Assembly: GCF_902499135.1 (NCBI RefSeq) | Contig: NZ_CABVPR010000028.1 | Coordinates: 1 to 64,000, forward strand | DNA length: 64,000 bases | Source of the DNA: Burkholderia dolosa | Lineage (GTDB): Bacteria > Pseudomonadota > Gammaproteobacteria > Burkholderiales > Burkholderiaceae | Reading direction: 5' to 3' | Shown here: piece after piece, positions 8,310-18,010 of the stretch | Layout: the number at the start of each line of letters is the position of its first letter | Numbering within the stretch: position 1 is the stretch's first letter | Program-made: the position numbers and the translations under genes | Notes under the pieces: generated by a model | Databases searched by the model: none | The model's input: the letters and a program-made list of their open reading frames with translations, nothing else | Told to the model about the DNA's origin: nothing

Positions 8310-9929
8310 ATGCTTTCAAGACGCTATCTCGCGATGTGGTGCGCCGCGCTGCTGCTCGCCGCGACCGCCGCGCTCGCGGCGATCCACGTGCTGTCGTGGC
8401 CGTGGATCGTCGTCCCCGTCGCGCTCGTCGCACTCGGCCTGTACGATCTGAACCAGGATCGCCACGCGATCCTGCGCAACTATCCGCTGTGGGGGCACTT
8501 CCGCTTCCTGTTCGAATTCATCCGCCCCGAGATCCGTCAGTACTTCGTCGAGGACGATACCGAAGAGAAGCCGTTCTCGCGCGCGCAACGCAGCCTCGTC
8601 TACCAGCGCGCGAAGAACGTCGCCGACAATCGGCCGTACGGCACCGAGCTCAACGTGAAGGCCGTCGCGCACGAATGGATCAGCCATTCGCTCGCGCCGA
8701 CGCGGCTGCCGAACCACGATTTCCGGATCCGCGTCGGCGCGAATCGCGCGCAGCCGTACGACATCTCGATCTTCAACATCTCGGCGATGAGCTTCGGCTC
8801 GCTGTCCGCGAATGCGATCCGCGCGCTGAACCTCGGCGCGAAGAAAGGCGGCTTCGCGCACGACACCGGCGAAGGCTCGCTGTCGAAGTATCACCGCGAG
8901 CACGGCGGCGACATCATCTGGGAAATCGCGTCCGGCTACTTCGGCTGCCGCAACGACGACGGCACGTTCAGCGCCGACAAGTTCGCGAAGCAGGCCGCCG
9001 AGCCGCAGGTGAAGATGATCGAGATCAAGCTGTCGCAGGGCGCGAAGCCCGGCCACGGCGGCGTGCTGCCGGCCGCGAAGATCACGCCCGAGATCGCCGA
9101 GACGCGCGGCGTGCCGATGGGCAAGGATTGCGTGTCGCCGGCCACGCACTCGGAATTCTCGACGCCGCGCGGGCTGCTCGAATTCGTCGAGCGGCTGCGC
9201 ACGCTGTCGGGCGGCAAGCCGACCGGCTTCAAGCTGTGCGTCGGCCATCCGTGGGAATTCTTCGGGATCGCGAAGGCGATGGTCGAGACGGGTATCCTGC
9301 CGGACTTCATCGTCGTCGACGGCGCGGAAGGCGGCACCGGCGCGGCGCCGCTCGAATTCACCGATCACGTCGGCGTGCCGCTGCAGGAAGGGCTGCTGCT
9401 CGTGCACAACACGCTCGTCGGCATCGGCGTGCGCGACCGCGTGAAGATCGGCGCGAGCGGCAAGATCATCAGCGCGTTCGACGTCGCGCGCACGCTCGCG
9501 ATCGGCGCGGACTGGGTGAACTCCGCGCGCGGCTTCATGTTCGCGGTCGGCTGCATCCAGGCGCAGACCTGCCATACCGGACGCTGCCCGACCGGCGTCG
9601 CGACGCAGGATCCGGTGCGTCAGCGCGCGCTCGTCGTGCCCGACAAGGCCGAGCGCGTGTACAACTTCCACCGCAATACGCTGCGCGCGCTGCAGGAGCT
9701 CGTGCAGGCGGCCGGACTGTCGCATCCGTCGGAGCTGCGCGCACATCACATCGTGCAGCGCGTGTCGCCGCACGAAGTGCGGTTGATGTCGCAACTGCTG
9801 AAATACCTGAAGCCCGGCGCGCTGCTCGACGGCAGTCATTGCGGCTATACGCTGTACGACAACTGGTGGCCGATCGCGCGCAGCGACTCGTTCACGCTCG
9901 GCGAGACCGTGTACGCGTCGGTCGACTGA
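8310..9929 (+). CDS. FMN-binding glutamate synthase family protein, membrane-anchored
   Basis: 539 residues. It begins with two hydrophobic segments (YLAMWCAALLLAATAALAAIHVL and the following WPWIVVPVALVALGLY) and then the FMN-binding barrel of the glutamate synthase large subunit. The signature VDGAEGGTGAAP and a three-cysteine cluster for an Fe-S centre (GCIQAQTCHTGRCPTGVATQD region) are present. It lacks the amidotransferase and GXGXG domains of GltB, so it cannot be a full glutamate synthase. The ATG at 8310 has a ggag site 6 bases upstream. True substrate unknown. Confidence 0.85.
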   Translation: MLSRRYLAMWCAALLLAATAALAAIHVLSWPWIVVPVALVALGLYDLNQDRHAILRNYPLWGHFRFLFEFIRPEIRQYFVEDDTEEKPFSRAQRSLVYQRAKNVADNRPYGTELNVKAVAHEWISHSLAPTRLPNHDFRIRVGANRAQPYDISIFNISAMSFGSLSANAIRALNLGAKKGGFAHDTGEGSLSKYHREHGGDIIWEIASGYFGCRNDDGTFSADKFAKQAAEPQVKMIEIKLSQGAKPGHGGVLPAAKITPEIAETRGVPMGKDCVSPATHSEFSTPRGLLEFVERLRTLSGGKPTGFKLCVGHPWEFFGIAKAMVETGILPDFIVVDGAEGGTGAAPLEFTDHVGVPLQEGLLLVHNTLVGIGVRDRVKIGASGKIISAFDVARTLAIGADWVNSARGFMFAVGCIQAQTCHTGRCPTGVATQDPVRQRALVVPDKAERVYNFHRNTLRALQELVQAAGLSHPSELRAHHIVQRVSPHEVRLMSQLLKYLKPGALLDGSHCGYTLYDNWWPIARSDSFTLGETVYASVD

Positions 9930-9967
9930 CGGCCGCCGCGGCCGCCGCCGCGCGGACGGTGCCGGAA

Positions 9968-9999
9968 AAAGAAAAGCGCCTGTCGAGGCGCTTTTCTTT
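9968..9999. terminator. Bidirectional intrinsic terminator
   Basis: A perfect 13-bp stem (AAAGAAAAGCGCC / GGCGCTTTTCTTT) with a 6-base loop lies between the convergent FMN-enzyme and GST genes. T-rich ends occur on both strands. Confidence 0.85.
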
Positions 10000-10029
10000 C
10001 GTCTGCTCGATGCGCGAGCCGCGTGCGGC

Positions 10030-10641
10030 TCAGCCTTGCGGCAGCGTGTCGGCGAACGTCTGACGCTGCGATAGCTTCACGAAATGCTTGTCGAGATTCG
10101 GGTGACGGTCGCGCCAGTTCAGTTCGGGCATCCGGAAGTCGAGATAGCCGAGCGCGCAGCCGAGTGCGATGTCGGCGAGCGTGTAATGATTACCGACACA
10201 CCACGTCTTGCCGCCGAGCCCCTGCGACATCGCGACGAGCGCGTCGTCGATCTTGCGCTGCTGGCGCGCGATCCAGCTCGCGCTGCGCTGCGCTTCGTCG
10301 CGCAGCGTGTGTTCGAGGCGAATCGCGACCGATGCATCGAGCACGCCGTCGCAGAGCGCCTCCCAGCAGCGCACCTCGAGCCGCTCGCGGCCCGACGGCG
10401 GAATCAGCTTGCCGACCGGCGACAGCGTATCGACGTACTCGCAGATCACGCGCGAGTCGAACACCGCGGCGCCGTCCTCCATCACGAGACACGGGACCTT
10501 GCCGAGCGGATTCGACGCATGAATATCCGTCTCGGGCGCCCATACGTTCTCGATCTCCAGCTTGTAGTCGATCTTCTTTTCAGCAAGCACGATCCGCGCC
10601 TTTCGGACGTACGGGCTGCTGAGCGAACCGATTAATTTCAT
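10030..10641 (-). CDS. Glutathione S-transferase family protein
   Basis: 203 residues with the two GST domains. The N-terminal thioredoxin-like part (LIGSLSSPYVRKARIVLAEK, with the glutathione-contacting VPCL and DSRVICEYVD motifs) is followed by an all-helical domain. Two adjacent ATGs exist; the second (10641) is preferred because the aagg ribosome site is then 6 rather than 3 bases away. Divergent from pepP. Likely detoxification of electrophiles; substrate unknown. Confidence 0.87.
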   Translation of the reverse strand: MKLIGSLSSPYVRKARIVLAEKKIDYKLEIENVWAPETDIHASNPLGKVPCLVMEDGAAVFDSRVICEYVDTLSPVGKLIPPSGRERLEVRCWEALCDGVLDASVAIRLEHTLRDEAQRSASWIARQQRKIDDALVAMSQGLGGKTWCVGNHYTLADIALGCALGYLDFRMPELNWRDRHPNLDKHFVKLSQRQTFADTLPQG

Positions 10642-10815
10642 CATCTGCCTTTTCGAGGGAACCGCCGGGAGTATAGGTTGTCGCCGATCATAACCGGCCG
10701 GCGGCGCCCGGTAGAAAATCGCCCGTCCGGCCTGTGGATGGTTTGCAACAGCCGCCGCGCGGGGCGAGCCGGCGCCCGCTGCGGCCCCGCTTTCACGTAC
10801 GCCGGCCGGCGGCGC

Positions 10816-10821
10816 TACAAT
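10816..10821 (+). promoter_or_regulatory. Predicted -10 element just before pepP
   Basis: TACAAT ends 6 bases before the pepP ATG. With normal spacing the transcript would begin at the start codon, and no ribosome site is present. Possible leaderless mRNA. Confidence 0.4.
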
Positions 10822-10827
10822 CGCACG

Positions 10828-12225
10828 ATGAATGCGCCCCTCGATACCGCCATCGCCGTCGACGTCTACCGCCAGCGCCGCGAACGCGTGCTTGCCGCAC
10901 TGCGCGCCGCGGGCGGCGGCGTCGCCATCGTTCCCACCGCGCCCGAAGTGATGCGCAACCGCGATACGGCCTACCCGTACCGGCACGACAGCTACTTCTA
11001 CTACCTGACCGGCTTCACCGAGCCCGACGCCGTGCTCGTGCTGAATGCGGCTGCGCCGCACGGCGCGCCGGAATCGATCCTGTTCTGCCGCGCGAAGAAC
11101 GTCGACCGTGAGATCTGGGAAGGCTTCCACTACGGGCCCGACGCCGCGCGCGACGCGTTCGGTTTCGACGCGGCCCACGCCGTCGACGTGATCGACACCG
11201 AAATCCCGCGCCTGCTCGCGGACGCGGGCACCGTGCACTATCGGTTCGGCGCATCGGCCGAGTTCGACGGCCGGCTCGCGCGCTGGCTCGATGCGGTGCG
11301 CACGCAGGCGCGCGCCGGCGTCGCTGCGCCGCACGCGATGCTCGACCTCACGCCGCTGCTCGACGACATGCGGCTCGTGAAGGACGACCACGAGCTCGCG
11401 ATCATGACGCGCGCCGCGCACATCTCCGCGCTCGCGCATCGGCGCGCGATGCACGCGTGCCGGCCCGGCATCCGCGAATACGAACTCGAAGCCGAGCTGC
11501 TGTATACGTTTCGGCAGCACGGCGCACAGGCGCCCGCGTACGGGTCGATCGTCGCGGCCGGCGCGAACGCCTGCGTGCTGCACTACCCGGCCGGCAACGC
11601 GATCGCGCAGGACGGCGACCTGATCCTGATCGACGCCGCCTGCGAGCTCGACGGCTATGCGTCCGACATCACGCGCACGTTCCCGGCGAACGGGCGCTTC
11701 TCGGCGCCGCAGCGCACGCTGTACGACATCGTGCTCGCCGCGCAGCAGGCCGCGATCGACGCGACGCGCGCGGGCGTGCCGTTCGAGGCGCCGCACGATG
11801 CGGCCGTGCGCGTGCTGGCACAGGGGCTGCTCGATACCGGCATCATTCCGAAAACGCGCTTCTCGAACGTCGACGACGTGATCGCCGAGCGCGCGTACGC
11901 GCGCTTTTACATGCACCGCACCGGCCACTGGCTCGGGATGGACGTGCACGACTGCGGCGACTACCGCGCGCGGCTCGGCGCGCGCGACGCGAACGGCGCG
12001 CTGCCGTGGCGCACGTTGAAGGCCGGCATGACGCTGACCGTCGAGCCCGGCCTGTACGTGCGCGCCGCCGACGACGTGCCGCACGAATACTGGAACATCG
12101 GCATCCGCATCGAGGACGACGCGATCGTGCGCGAGCACGGCTGCGAACTGATCACGCGCGACGTGCCGGTCGCGGCGGCCGAGATCGAGGCGCTGATGCG
12201 CGCAGGCGCCGCGCCGGAAGCGTAA
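10828..12225 (+). CDS. pepP: Xaa-Pro aminopeptidase (aminopeptidase P)
   Basis: 465 residues, cytoplasmic. It cleaves the N-terminal residue before proline. N-terminal domain (SYFYYLTGFTEPDAVLVL) followed by the pita-bread metallopeptidase domain with the five dimetal ligands in the contexts LIDAACELDGYASDITR (two Asp), RTGHWLGMDVHD (His), TVEPGLY (Glu) and GIRIEDD (Glu). It is followed 47 bp later by ubiH, the same pairing as in E. coli. Confidence 0.95.
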   Translation: MNAPLDTAIAVDVYRQRRERVLAALRAAGGGVAIVPTAPEVMRNRDTAYPYRHDSYFYYLTGFTEPDAVLVLNAAAPHGAPESILFCRAKNVDREIWEGFHYGPDAARDAFGFDAAHAVDVIDTEIPRLLADAGTVHYRFGASAEFDGRLARWLDAVRTQARAGVAAPHAMLDLTPLLDDMRLVKDDHELAIMTRAAHISALAHRRAMHACRPGIREYELEAELLYTFRQHGAQAPAYGSIVAAGANACVLHYPAGNAIAQDGDLILIDAACELDGYASDITRTFPANGRFSAPQRTLYDIVLAAQQAAIDATRAGVPFEAPHDAAVRVLAQGLLDTGIIPKTRFSNVDDVIAERAYARFYMHRTGHWLGMDVHDCGDYRARLGARDANGALPWRTLKAGMTLTVEPGLYVRAADDVPHEYWNIGIRIEDDAIVREHGCELITRDVPVAAAEIEALMRAGAAPEA

Positions 12226-12272
12226 GCGGCCATGCGTTGCGCTCGCCCGTTACCACCGTTTGACGAACCCAG

Positions 12273-13460
12273 ATGACGACCGCTTCCTCCCCGGCCACGC
12301 CGGACTACGACCTCGCCATCGTCGGCGCCGGCCCCGTCGGGCTCGCGCTCGCCGGCTGGCTCGCACGGCGCAGCGCCACGCGGCACGCGTCGATCGCGCT
12401 GATCGACGCGCGCGAACCGGCCGCGAGCGCGAGCGATCCGCGCGCGATCGCGGTGTCGCACGGCAGCCGCGTGCTGCTCGACTCGCTCGCCTGGCCGGCC
12501 GACGCGACGCCGATCGAGCACATTCACGTATCGCAGCGCGGCCATTTCGGGCGCACGCTGATCGATCGCGACGAGCACGATCTGAGCGCGCTGGGCTACG
12601 TCGTGCGCTACGGCTCGATCGTGCAGGCGCTGGCGGGCGCGGTGCGCGGCACGCGCGTCGACTGGCTCACGTCGACCGCCGCGCGCGCGCCGCAGCAGGA
12701 TGCCGACGGCGTCACGCTGACGCTCGACGGCCCGCAAGGCGAGCGCCCGCTGCGCGCGCGCATCGTCGTCAGTGCCGAAGGCGGCTTGTTCCACGAACAG
12801 CGCGCGGACGCCGGCAAGCATCGCCGCGACTACGGGCAGACGGCGATCGTCGGCACGGTGACGGTGTCGTCGCCGCGCCCGAACGTCGCGTGGGAACGCT
12901 TCACGCACGAAGGGCCGCTCGCGCTGCTGCCGCTCGGCGGCCCGCGTCAGGCCGACTACGCGCTCGTCTGGTGCTGCGCGCCCGACGAGGCGGCCCGCCG
13001 CGCCGCGCTGTCCGACGACGCGTTCCTCGCCGAGCTCGGCGTCGCGTTCGGCGAACGCATGGGCCGCTTCGTCGCGATCGCCGGCCGCGCATCGTTCCCG
13101 CTCGGGCTCAGCGCCGCGCAGACGCTCGTGAACGGCCGCATCGCGATCGTCGGCAACGCTGCGCAGACGCTGCACCCGGTCGCGGGCCAGGGCCTGAACC
13201 TCGGCTTGCGCGACGCGCACACGCTCGTCGACGCGCTGTCCGCGCAAGGTTTCGACGCGACCGCGCTCGCGACCTTCAACGCGCGCCGCGCGCTCGACCG
13301 GCGCCTGACGATCGGCGCGACCGACACGCTCGCGCGACTGTTCACGATCGCGTCCGGCCCGCTGCCGCTGCTGCGCGGCGCGGCGCTGACCGCGCTCGAA
13401 TTCGTGCCGCCGCTGAAAACGGCGATCGCGCGCCAGATGATGTTCGGCCAGCGCCGCTGA
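12273..13460 (+). CDS. ubiH: FAD-dependent ubiquinone biosynthesis hydroxylase (UbiH/VisC/COQ6 family)
   Basis: 395 residues. FAD-binding motif VGAGPVGLALAGWL near the N terminus, and the late family motif GNAAQTLHPVAGQGLNLGLRD contacting the flavin ribityl. It hydroxylates the ubiquinone ring (C6 in E. coli UbiH); regiospecificity varies among beta-proteobacterial paralogues. The pepP-ubiH order supports the name. Confidence 0.9.
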   Translation: MTTASSPATPDYDLAIVGAGPVGLALAGWLARRSATRHASIALIDAREPAASASDPRAIAVSHGSRVLLDSLAWPADATPIEHIHVSQRGHFGRTLIDRDEHDLSALGYVVRYGSIVQALAGAVRGTRVDWLTSTAARAPQQDADGVTLTLDGPQGERPLRARIVVSAEGGLFHEQRADAGKHRRDYGQTAIVGTVTVSSPRPNVAWERFTHEGPLALLPLGGPRQADYALVWCCAPDEAARRAALSDDAFLAELGVAFGERMGRFVAIAGRASFPLGLSAAQTLVNGRIAIVGNAAQTLHPVAGQGLNLGLRDAHTLVDALSAQGFDATALATFNARRALDRRLTIGATDTLARLFTIASGPLPLLRGAALTALEFVPPLKTAIARQMMFGQRR

Positions 13461-13532
13461 CGCTGCGCGACACGCCGCGCCGCGCGACGCGGCACACAAA
13501 GCGGGCCAAATCGGCGGCCGATGGGAATACGG

Positions 13533-13538
13533 TAAAAT
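13533..13538 (+). promoter_or_regulatory. Predicted -10 element of the dusB-fis operon
   Basis: TAAAAT in the gap between ubiH and dusB, 63 bases before the dusB ATG. The -35 region is poor. Confidence 0.4.
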
Positions 13539-13601
13539 GCGCGTTTTCCCTCCGCCCTTTTTGGCCCGCGACGCCCGGCGCTCGCGGGCGGTGCCATTGC
13601 G

Positions 13602-14669
13602 ATGCCCGTTATCGGCTCTCACGTATTGCGTAGCAACCTGTTCGTCGCGCCGATGGCGGGCGTGACGGACCGTCCGTTCCGCCAGCTGTGCAAGCGGCTG
13701 GGCGCCGGTTACGCGGTGTCCGAGATGGTCGCGTCCAACGCGCAGCTGTGGAAAAGCGCGAAGACGATGCGGCGCGCGAACCACGAAGGCGAAGTCGAGC
13801 CGATCGCGGTGCAGATCGCCGGCGCCGATCCGGCGATGATGGCCGAAGCCGCGCGCTACAACGTCGACAACGGCGCGCAGATCATCGACATCAACATGGG
13901 CTGCCCGGCGAAGAAGGTATGCAACGTCGCGGCCGGCTCCGCACTGCTGCAGAACGAGCCGCTCGTGCAGCGGATCGTCGAGGCCGTCGTCGCGGCGGTC
14001 GGCACCGGGCCCGACGCGGTGCCCGTCACGCTGAAGATCCGCACCGGCTGGGATCGCGAGCACAAGAACGCGATCACGGTCGCGCGGCTCGCCGAAGCCG
14101 CCGGCATCTCGATGCTCACCGTGCACGGCCGCACGCGCGCCGATCTGTATCGCGGCGAAGCCGAATACGAAACCATCGCGGCCGTGAAGGCGGCCGTGCG
14201 CATTCCGGTCGTCGCGAACGGCGACATCACGTCGCCGGCGAAGGCGAAGGCCGTGCTCGACGCGACCGGCGCCGACGCGCTGATGATCGGTCGCGCCGCG
14301 CAAGGCCGGCCGTGGCTGTTCCGCGAAATCGACCATTTCCTGCAAACGGGCGAACTGCTGCCGCCGCCGCGGATCGACGAGATCCAGCTCGTGATGAACG
14401 AGCACCTGGAAGACCACTACGCGTTCTACGGCGAATTCACCGGCGTGCGTACTGCGCGCAAGCACATCGGCTGGTACACTCGCGGCCTTTCCGGTGCCAA
14501 CGCGTTCCGGCACAGGATGAACACGCTCGATTCCACCCGCGAGCAGCTCGCCGCCGTCAATGCGTTCTTCGACGCGCAAAAGGCGCTGTCGGACCGTCTC
14601 GTCTACGTCGACGAAGAAGCGGAGAACGGCCAGGGCGAGCCGGACGACCATAACCAGTTAGCAGCATGA
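13602..14669 (+). CDS. dusB: tRNA-dihydrouridine synthase B
   Basis: 355 residues. FMN-dependent enzyme that reduces specific uridines in tRNA (U17 in E. coli). N terminus LFVAPMAGVTDRPFRQLC is the family start. The catalytic cysteine lies in NMGCPAKKVCNVAAGSAL (second Cys by family alignment). The stop overlaps the fis ATG by four bases; the dusB-fis operon is conserved across proteobacteria. Confidence 0.96.
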   Translation: MPVIGSHVLRSNLFVAPMAGVTDRPFRQLCKRLGAGYAVSEMVASNAQLWKSAKTMRRANHEGEVEPIAVQIAGADPAMMAEAARYNVDNGAQIIDINMGCPAKKVCNVAAGSALLQNEPLVQRIVEAVVAAVGTGPDAVPVTLKIRTGWDREHKNAITVARLAEAAGISMLTVHGRTRADLYRGEAEYETIAAVKAAVRIPVVANGDITSPAKAKAVLDATGADALMIGRAAQGRPWLFREIDHFLQTGELLPPPRIDEIQLVMNEHLEDHYAFYGEFTGVRTARKHIGWYTRGLSGANAFRHRMNTLDSTREQLAAVNAFFDAQKALSDRLVYVDEEAENGQGEPDDHNQLAA

Positions 14670-14899
14670 GCAAGCACAACATCGAACAATGTGTCCGCGA
14701 GAGCCTGGACGTGTATTTCCGGGATCTAGACGGCTCCAATCCGCACGACGTCTATGAAATGGTGATGTCCTGCGTCGAAAAGCCGATGCTCGAGGTCGTG
14801 CTCGAACAGGCGGGCGGCAACCAGTCGCTCGCCGCGGAGTACCTCGGCATCAACCGCAACACGCTGCGCAAGAAGCTGCAGCAGCACGGCCTGCTGTAG
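14666..14899 (+). CDS. fis: Fis family DNA-binding protein
   Basis: 77 residues, slightly shorter than E. coli Fis (98). The C-terminal helix-turn-helix ([20 protein letters not shown]) is well conserved. Fis is an abundant nucleoid protein that bends DNA and affects rRNA transcription and recombination. Translationally coupled to dusB. Confidence 0.94.
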   Translation: MSKHNIEQCVRESLDVYFRDLDGSNPHDVYEMVMSCVEKPMLEVVLEQAGGNQSLAAEYLGINRNTLRKKLQQHGLL

Positions 14900-14943
14900 C
14901 CGGCCGCCCCGTCCCCGTTTCCCTGGCTATTGGTGGTTCCATC

Positions 14944-16509
14944 ATGATCAAGCAAGCGCTCATTTCCGTTTCCGACAAGACCGGCATCGTCGACTTCGCG
15001 AAGTCGCTGTCCGACCTCGGCGTCAAGCTGCTGTCGACCGGCGGCACCGCGAAACTGCTCGCCGATGCGGGCCTGCCCGTCACCGAAGTGGCCGACTACA
15101 CGGGCTTTCCGGAAATGCTCGATGGGCGCGTGAAGACGCTGCATCCGAAAGTGCACGGCGGGATCCTCGCGCGGCGCGATCTGCCCGAGCACATGCAGGC
15201 GCTCGAGACGCACGGCATCCCGACGATCGACCTGCTCGTCGTGAACCTGTATCCGTTCGTCGCGACGATCGCGAAGGACGACTGCACGCTCGCCGACGCG
15301 ATCGAGAACATCGACATCGGCGGCCCGACGATGCTGCGCTCGGCCGCGAAGAACCACCGCGACGTGACGGTCGTCGTCGACCCGGCCGATTACGCGGTCG
15401 TGCTCGACGAAATGAAGGCGAACGGCAACACCGTCGGCTACGCGACCAACTTCCGCCTCGCGACGAAGGTGTTCGCGCACACCGCGCAATACGACGGCGC
15501 GATCACGAACTACCTGACGAGCCTGACCGACGAACTGCAGCACGCGTCGCGCAGCGCATACCCGGCAACGCTGAATCTCGCGTTCGACAAGGTGCAGGAT
15601 CTGCGCTACGGCGAGAACCCGCACCAGAGCGCGGCGTTCTATCGCGACATCGTGCCGCCGGCCGGCGCGCTCGCGAACTACCGCCAGCTGCAGGGCAAGG
15701 AGCTGTCGTACAACAACATCGCCGATTCGGACGCCGCGTGGGAATGCGTGAAGACGTTCGACGCGCCGGCGTGCGTGATCATCAAGCATGCGAACCCGTG
15801 CGGCGTCGCGATCGGCAACGACCCGGCCGACGCGTATGCGAAGGCGTTCCAGACGGACCCGACGTCGGCGTTCGGCGGCATCATCGCGTTCAATCGCGAA
15901 GTCGACGAAGCCGCTGCGCAAGCGGTTGCGAAACAGTTCGTCGAAGTGCTGATCGCGCCGTCGTTCACGGACGCCGCGAAGCAGGTGTTCGCATCGAAGC
16001 AGAACGTGCGTCTGCTCGAAATCGCGCTCGGTGAAGGCCACAACGCGTTCGACCTGAAGCGCGTGGGCGGCGGCCTGCTTGTGCAGTCGCTCGACGCGAA
16101 GAACGTGCAGCCGCACGAACTGCGCGTCGTCACGAAGCGCCACCCGACGCCGAAGGAAATGGACGATCTGCTGTTCGCATGGCGCGTCGCGAAGTACGTG
16201 AAGTCGAACGCGATCGTGTTCTGCGGCAACGGCATGACGCTCGGCGTCGGCGCCGGCCAGATGAGCCGCGTCGATTCGGCGCGCATCGCGAGCATCAAGG
16301 CGCAGAACGCGGGCCTGACGCTCGCCGGCTCGGCGGTCGCGTCGGATGCGTTCTTCCCGTTCCGCGACGGCCTCGACGTCGTCGTGGCAGCCGGCGCGAC
16401 GTGCGTGATCCAGCCGGGCGGCTCGGTACGCGACGACGAAGTGATCGCGGCCGCCGACGAGCACAACATCGCGATGATCCTGACGGGCGTGCGTCACTTC
16501 CGTCACTGA
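14944..16509 (+). CDS. purH: Bifunctional AICAR formyltransferase/IMP cyclohydrolase
   Basis: 521 residues. It catalyses the last two steps of de novo IMP synthesis. The N-terminal third is the MGS-like cyclohydrolase domain (starting [18 protein letters not shown], with STGGTAKLL). The rest is the formyltransferase domain with the catalytic motif KHANPCGVA. It begins 44 bp after fis and is closed by its own terminator. Confidence 0.97.
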   Translation: MIKQALISVSDKTGIVDFAKSLSDLGVKLLSTGGTAKLLADAGLPVTEVADYTGFPEMLDGRVKTLHPKVHGGILARRDLPEHMQALETHGIPTIDLLVVNLYPFVATIAKDDCTLADAIENIDIGGPTMLRSAAKNHRDVTVVVDPADYAVVLDEMKANGNTVGYATNFRLATKVFAHTAQYDGAITNYLTSLTDELQHASRSAYPATLNLAFDKVQDLRYGENPHQSAAFYRDIVPPAGALANYRQLQGKELSYNNIADSDAAWECVKTFDAPACVIIKHANPCGVAIGNDPADAYAKAFQTDPTSAFGGIIAFNREVDEAAAQAVAKQFVEVLIAPSFTDAAKQVFASKQNVRLLEIALGEGHNAFDLKRVGGGLLVQSLDAKNVQPHELRVVTKRHPTPKEMDDLLFAWRVAKYVKSNAIVFCGNGMTLGVGAGQMSRVDSARIASIKAQNAGLTLAGSAVASDAFFPFRDGLDVVVAAGATCVIQPGGSVRDDEVIAAADEHNIAMILTGVRHFRH

Positions 16510-16542
16510 CCGGATGCGGCCTGCGCGGCCGCGGTACGAAGG

Positions 16543-16575
16543 CCCGGCGGCGTCGCACCCGCCGGGTTTTTTATT
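16543..16575 (+). terminator. Intrinsic terminator of purH
   Basis: Stem CCCGGCGG / CCGCCGGG with an 8-base loop, followed directly by six T residues. Confidence 0.88.
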
Positions 16576-16660
16576 GGGCGGCGCCACCGCGCGCGACACG
16601 GCGGCCGGTTTGCCGCACCGTTCGTTGTAGTATCGCTGCATCACGCTTCTCTCCCGACTC

Positions 16661-17203
16661 ATGCGAATTCTTGGCATCGACCCCGGCCTGCGCGTCACCG
16701 GCTTCGGCGTCATCGACGTCAGCGGCCATCGGCTCGCCTATGTGACGAGCGGTGTGATCCGCACGCCGACGGCCGACCTGGCGACGCGGCTCGGCACGAT
16801 CTTCCACGGCGTGTCGACGCTCGTGCGCGAACACGCGCCCGATCAGGCCGCGATCGAAAAAGTGTTCGTCAACGTGAACCCGCAGTCCACGCTGCTGCTC
16901 GGCCAGGCGCGCGGCGCCGCAATCTGCGGCCTCGTCGCGGGCGGCCTGCCGGTTGCCGAATACACGGCGCTGCAGCTCAAGCAGGCGGTCGTCGGCTACG
17001 GCCGCGCGACCAAGACGCAGATGCAGGAAATGGTCACGCGACTGCTCAACCTGTCGGGACAGCCGGGCACCGACGCGGCCGACGCGCTCGGCATGGCGAT
17101 CTGCCACGCGCACGGCGGCAATACGCTCAGCACGCTCGGCGGGCTCGCGCCGGCACTCGCGCAGAAGGGGCTGCGCGTGCGGCGCGGGCGGCTCGTCGGC
17201 TAG
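16661..17203 (+). CDS. ruvC: Holliday junction resolvase RuvC
   Basis: 180 residues. RNase H-fold endonuclease that cuts Holliday junctions. The first catalytic Asp lies in [13 protein letters not shown], a Glu in [14 protein letters not shown], and the C-terminal acidic pair in [13 protein letters not shown]. First gene of ruvC-ruvA-ruvB, with a gap of 118 bp to ruvA. Confidence 0.96.
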   Translation: MRILGIDPGLRVTGFGVIDVSGHRLAYVTSGVIRTPTADLATRLGTIFHGVSTLVREHAPDQAAIEKVFVNVNPQSTLLLGQARGAAICGLVAGGLPVAEYTALQLKQAVVGYGRATKTQMQEMVTRLLNLSGQPGTDAADALGMAICHAHGGNTLSTLGGLAPALAQKGLRVRRGRLVG

Positions 17204-17321
17204 ACGTCCGGCCGTTTCGATGCGCCGCGCGGACCCGCGTCCGGCGCTCACGGCCGCGCCCTTTCGGCTTTCCGCACCGCGTGCGCTACACTCGCGCTTT
17301 CTTCCTCGCATCCCGCCATCC

Positions 17322-17903
17322 ATGATCGGTCGCATCGCCGGCATCCTGCTCGAAAAGAACCCGCCTCACCTGCTCGTCGACTGCAACGGCGTCGGCTACG
17401 AAATCGACGTGCCGATGAGCACCTTCTACAACCTGCCGCAGACGGGCGAGCGCGTCGTGCTGCTCACGCAGCAGATCGTCCGCGAGGACGCGCACCTGCT
17501 GTACGGCTTCCTGACGCCGCAGGAACGTACGACCTTCCGCGAACTGCTGAAGATCACCGGCATCGGCGCGCGCATGGCGCTCGCCGTGCTGTCCGGCATG
17601 AGCGTGCAGGAGCTCGCGCAAGCCGTGACGATGCAGGACGCCGCTCGCCTCACGCGCCTGCCCGGCATCGGCAAGAAGACCGCCGAGCGCCTGCTGCTCG
17701 AACTGAAGGGCAAGCTCGGTGCCGATCTCGGTGCGCTCGCCGGCGCCGCGTCGCCGTCCGATCATGCCGCCGACATCCTCAACGCGCTGCTCGCGCTCGG
17801 CTACTCCGAAAAGGAAGCGCTCGCCGCAATCAAGAACGTGCCGGCCGGCACCGGCGTGTCCGAAGGCATCAAGCTCGCGCTCAAGGCATTGTCCAAGGCG
17901 TGA
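17322..17903 (+). CDS. ruvA: Holliday junction branch migration protein RuvA
   Basis: 193 residues. Tetrameric junction-binding protein that loads RuvB. N-terminal OB fold ([20 protein letters not shown]), then two helix-hairpin-helix motifs ([13 protein letters not shown] and [17 protein letters not shown]), then the C-terminal RuvB-binding domain after a flexible linker. The start at 17322 gives the canonical MIGRI beginning. Confidence 0.96.
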   Translation: MIGRIAGILLEKNPPHLLVDCNGVGYEIDVPMSTFYNLPQTGERVVLLTQQIVREDAHLLYGFLTPQERTTFRELLKITGIGARMALAVLSGMSVQELAQAVTMQDAARLTRLPGIGKKTAERLLLELKGKLGADLGALAGAASPSDHAADILNALLALGYSEKEALAAIKNVPAGTGVSEGIKLALKALSKA

Positions 17904-17998
17904 CGCACGCGTGAGCGGCCGACGGATCCAGTGTCGCCCCGCCGCGCGGCGCCTGCCAGTCGGCCGTTCGGCCAGGTAGGCGCGGCCGCCGTGCGCGG

Positions 17999-18004
17999 TA
18001 CAAT
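17999..18004 (+). promoter_or_regulatory. Predicted -10 element just before ruvB
   Basis: TACAAT ends 6 bases before the ruvB ATG, and there is no ribosome site between. If used, the transcript would be leaderless. Confidence 0.4.
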
Positions 18005-18010
18005 GGCCGC

